NCBI RefSeq assembly: GCF_050268245.1
Contig: NZ_JBNNGK010000002.1
Span: 1 to 64,000 of the forward strand
Length of the DNA: 64,000 nucleotides
DNA from: JBNNGK01 sp050268245
Lineage (GTDB): Bacteria; Pseudomonadota; Gammaproteobacteria; Enterobacterales; Enterobacteriaceae
Reading direction: 5' to 3'
Of this stretch, positions 63,706 through 64,000 are shown piece after piece. Each line of letters begins with the position of its first letter. Within the stretch, counting starts at the first letter, position 1. Position numbers and translations under genes: made by a program. The notes beneath the pieces are model-generated. The model was not told where the DNA came from. It saw nothing but the letters and a program-made list of their open reading frames with translations, and made no database searches.

Positions 63706-63728
63706 GGAAGCCTCATTGCGAGGCTTCC
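63706..63728. terminator. Bidirectional terminator between cfa and cnoX
   Basis: Eight-bp stem ggaagcct / aggcttcc with a 7-nt loop, between convergent genes. Confidence 0.65.
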
Positions 63729-63757
63729 TCTGCGGTTCTTTAGCTGAACAAGATATA

Positions 63758-64000
63758 TCAGTACAGCAGCGCATACAGTTGGCGGCGATATTTAGCGGCC
63801 AGTGCATCGCCGGTGCCGAGTGCGGCGAGAATATCCATCAACGTTTTACGTGCGTTGCCATTAGCGGCAGCCAAATCTGTCTTCAAGTGCCCCATCAAGC
63901 GTTCCAGCGCTTCTTCATTGCGCCCAACCTGATGTAATTGCAACGCCAGTTGTACCGCCAGGTCGACGTTGGCGGGATCTTGTTCGACCTGCTGTTGTAG
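63758..64000 (-). CDS. cnoX: Co-chaperone CnoX (YbbN), C-terminal part
   Basis: The last 80 codons or so; the frame continues out of the window at 64000. LQQQVEQDPANVDLAVQLAL and the end ALGTGDALAAKYRRQLYALLY match the TPR half of E. coli YbbN. This thioredoxin-TPR chaperone hands oxidised proteins to GroEL. Located after qmcA as in E. coli, with cfa in between. Confidence 0.92.
   Translation of the reverse strand, partial: LQQQVEQDPANVDLAVQLALQLHQVGRNEEALERLMGHLKTDLAAANGNARKTLMDILAALGTGDALAAKYRRQLYALLY

Overview
The window looks like a chromosome segment of a gamma-proteobacterium of the order Enterobacterales. The backbone follows the E. coli decR-mdlAB-glnK-amtB-tesB-ybaY-atl-ffs ... hha-tomB-acrBA-acrR-mscK-priC-ybaN-apt-dnaX-ybaB-recR-htpG-adk-hemH-gsk-fsr-ushA-ybaK-ybaP-copA-cueR-ybbJ-qmcA-cnoX order. 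The extra genes (adenine deaminase with its permease, a cdaR/glycerate cluster, a second zinc transporter, a cfa homologue beside qmcA) point to Serratia or another member of the Yersiniaceae. The genus is an inference from gene content and general similarity, not proven.

Layout. 1-9.5 kb: DMT exporter, decR, the MdlAB ABC pair, the nitrogen-controlled glnK-amtB operon (NtrC box and sigma-54 promoter visible), tesB, ybaY, atl and the 4.5S RNA gene ffs. 9.5-20.0 kb: a 10,464-bp genomic island inserted at the 3' end of ffs. 20.0-24.3 kb: adenine permease, adenine deaminase and a divergent LysR regulator. 24.3-29 kb: hha-tomB, then a Zur-controlled zinc block (ABC importer facing the zinc-independent ribosomal proteins L31B and L36B, each side with its own Zur box). 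29-34.8 kb: acrB-acrA and divergent acrR with its operator. 34.8-46.4 kb: mscK, rsmS, priC, ybaN, apt, dnaX (programmed frameshift)-ybaB-recR, htpG (sigma-32 promoter) and adk. 46.6-52.9 kb: glycerate uptake and phosphorylation (cdaR, GntP-family permease, glycerate kinase), hemH, gsk. 52.9-64 kb: fsr, ushA, ybaK, the sRNA gene chiX, ybaP, copA (frameshift giving CopA(Z))-cueR, ybbJ-qmcA, a cyclopropane-fatty-acid synthase and the 3' end of cnoX.

The island is the most unusual part. It has a tyrosine integrase at the left end, and right behind it an exact 263-bp inverted copy of the attP that would form if the island circularised. The integrated island therefore consists of two potentially invertible halves (integrase, cargo). 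The predicted circle would carry two inverted attP sites, an architecture like the yeast 2-micron plasmid. The cargo holds a complete type II-A-like retron (NDT-like effector, msr-msd RNA with 17-bp a1/a2 repeats, reverse transcriptase), a degenerate EAL protein resembling the anti-FlhDC factor YdiV, an HNH-like zinc protein, a possible H-NS-like protein, a serine resolvase with repeats upstream, a DUF2188 protein, three proteins of unknown function and a 0.9-kb highly structured non-coding block. Outside the retron and HNH modules the island is strikingly rich in AGTACT/GTAC.

No CRISPR array, tRNA, rRNA or recognisable insertion sequence was seen.
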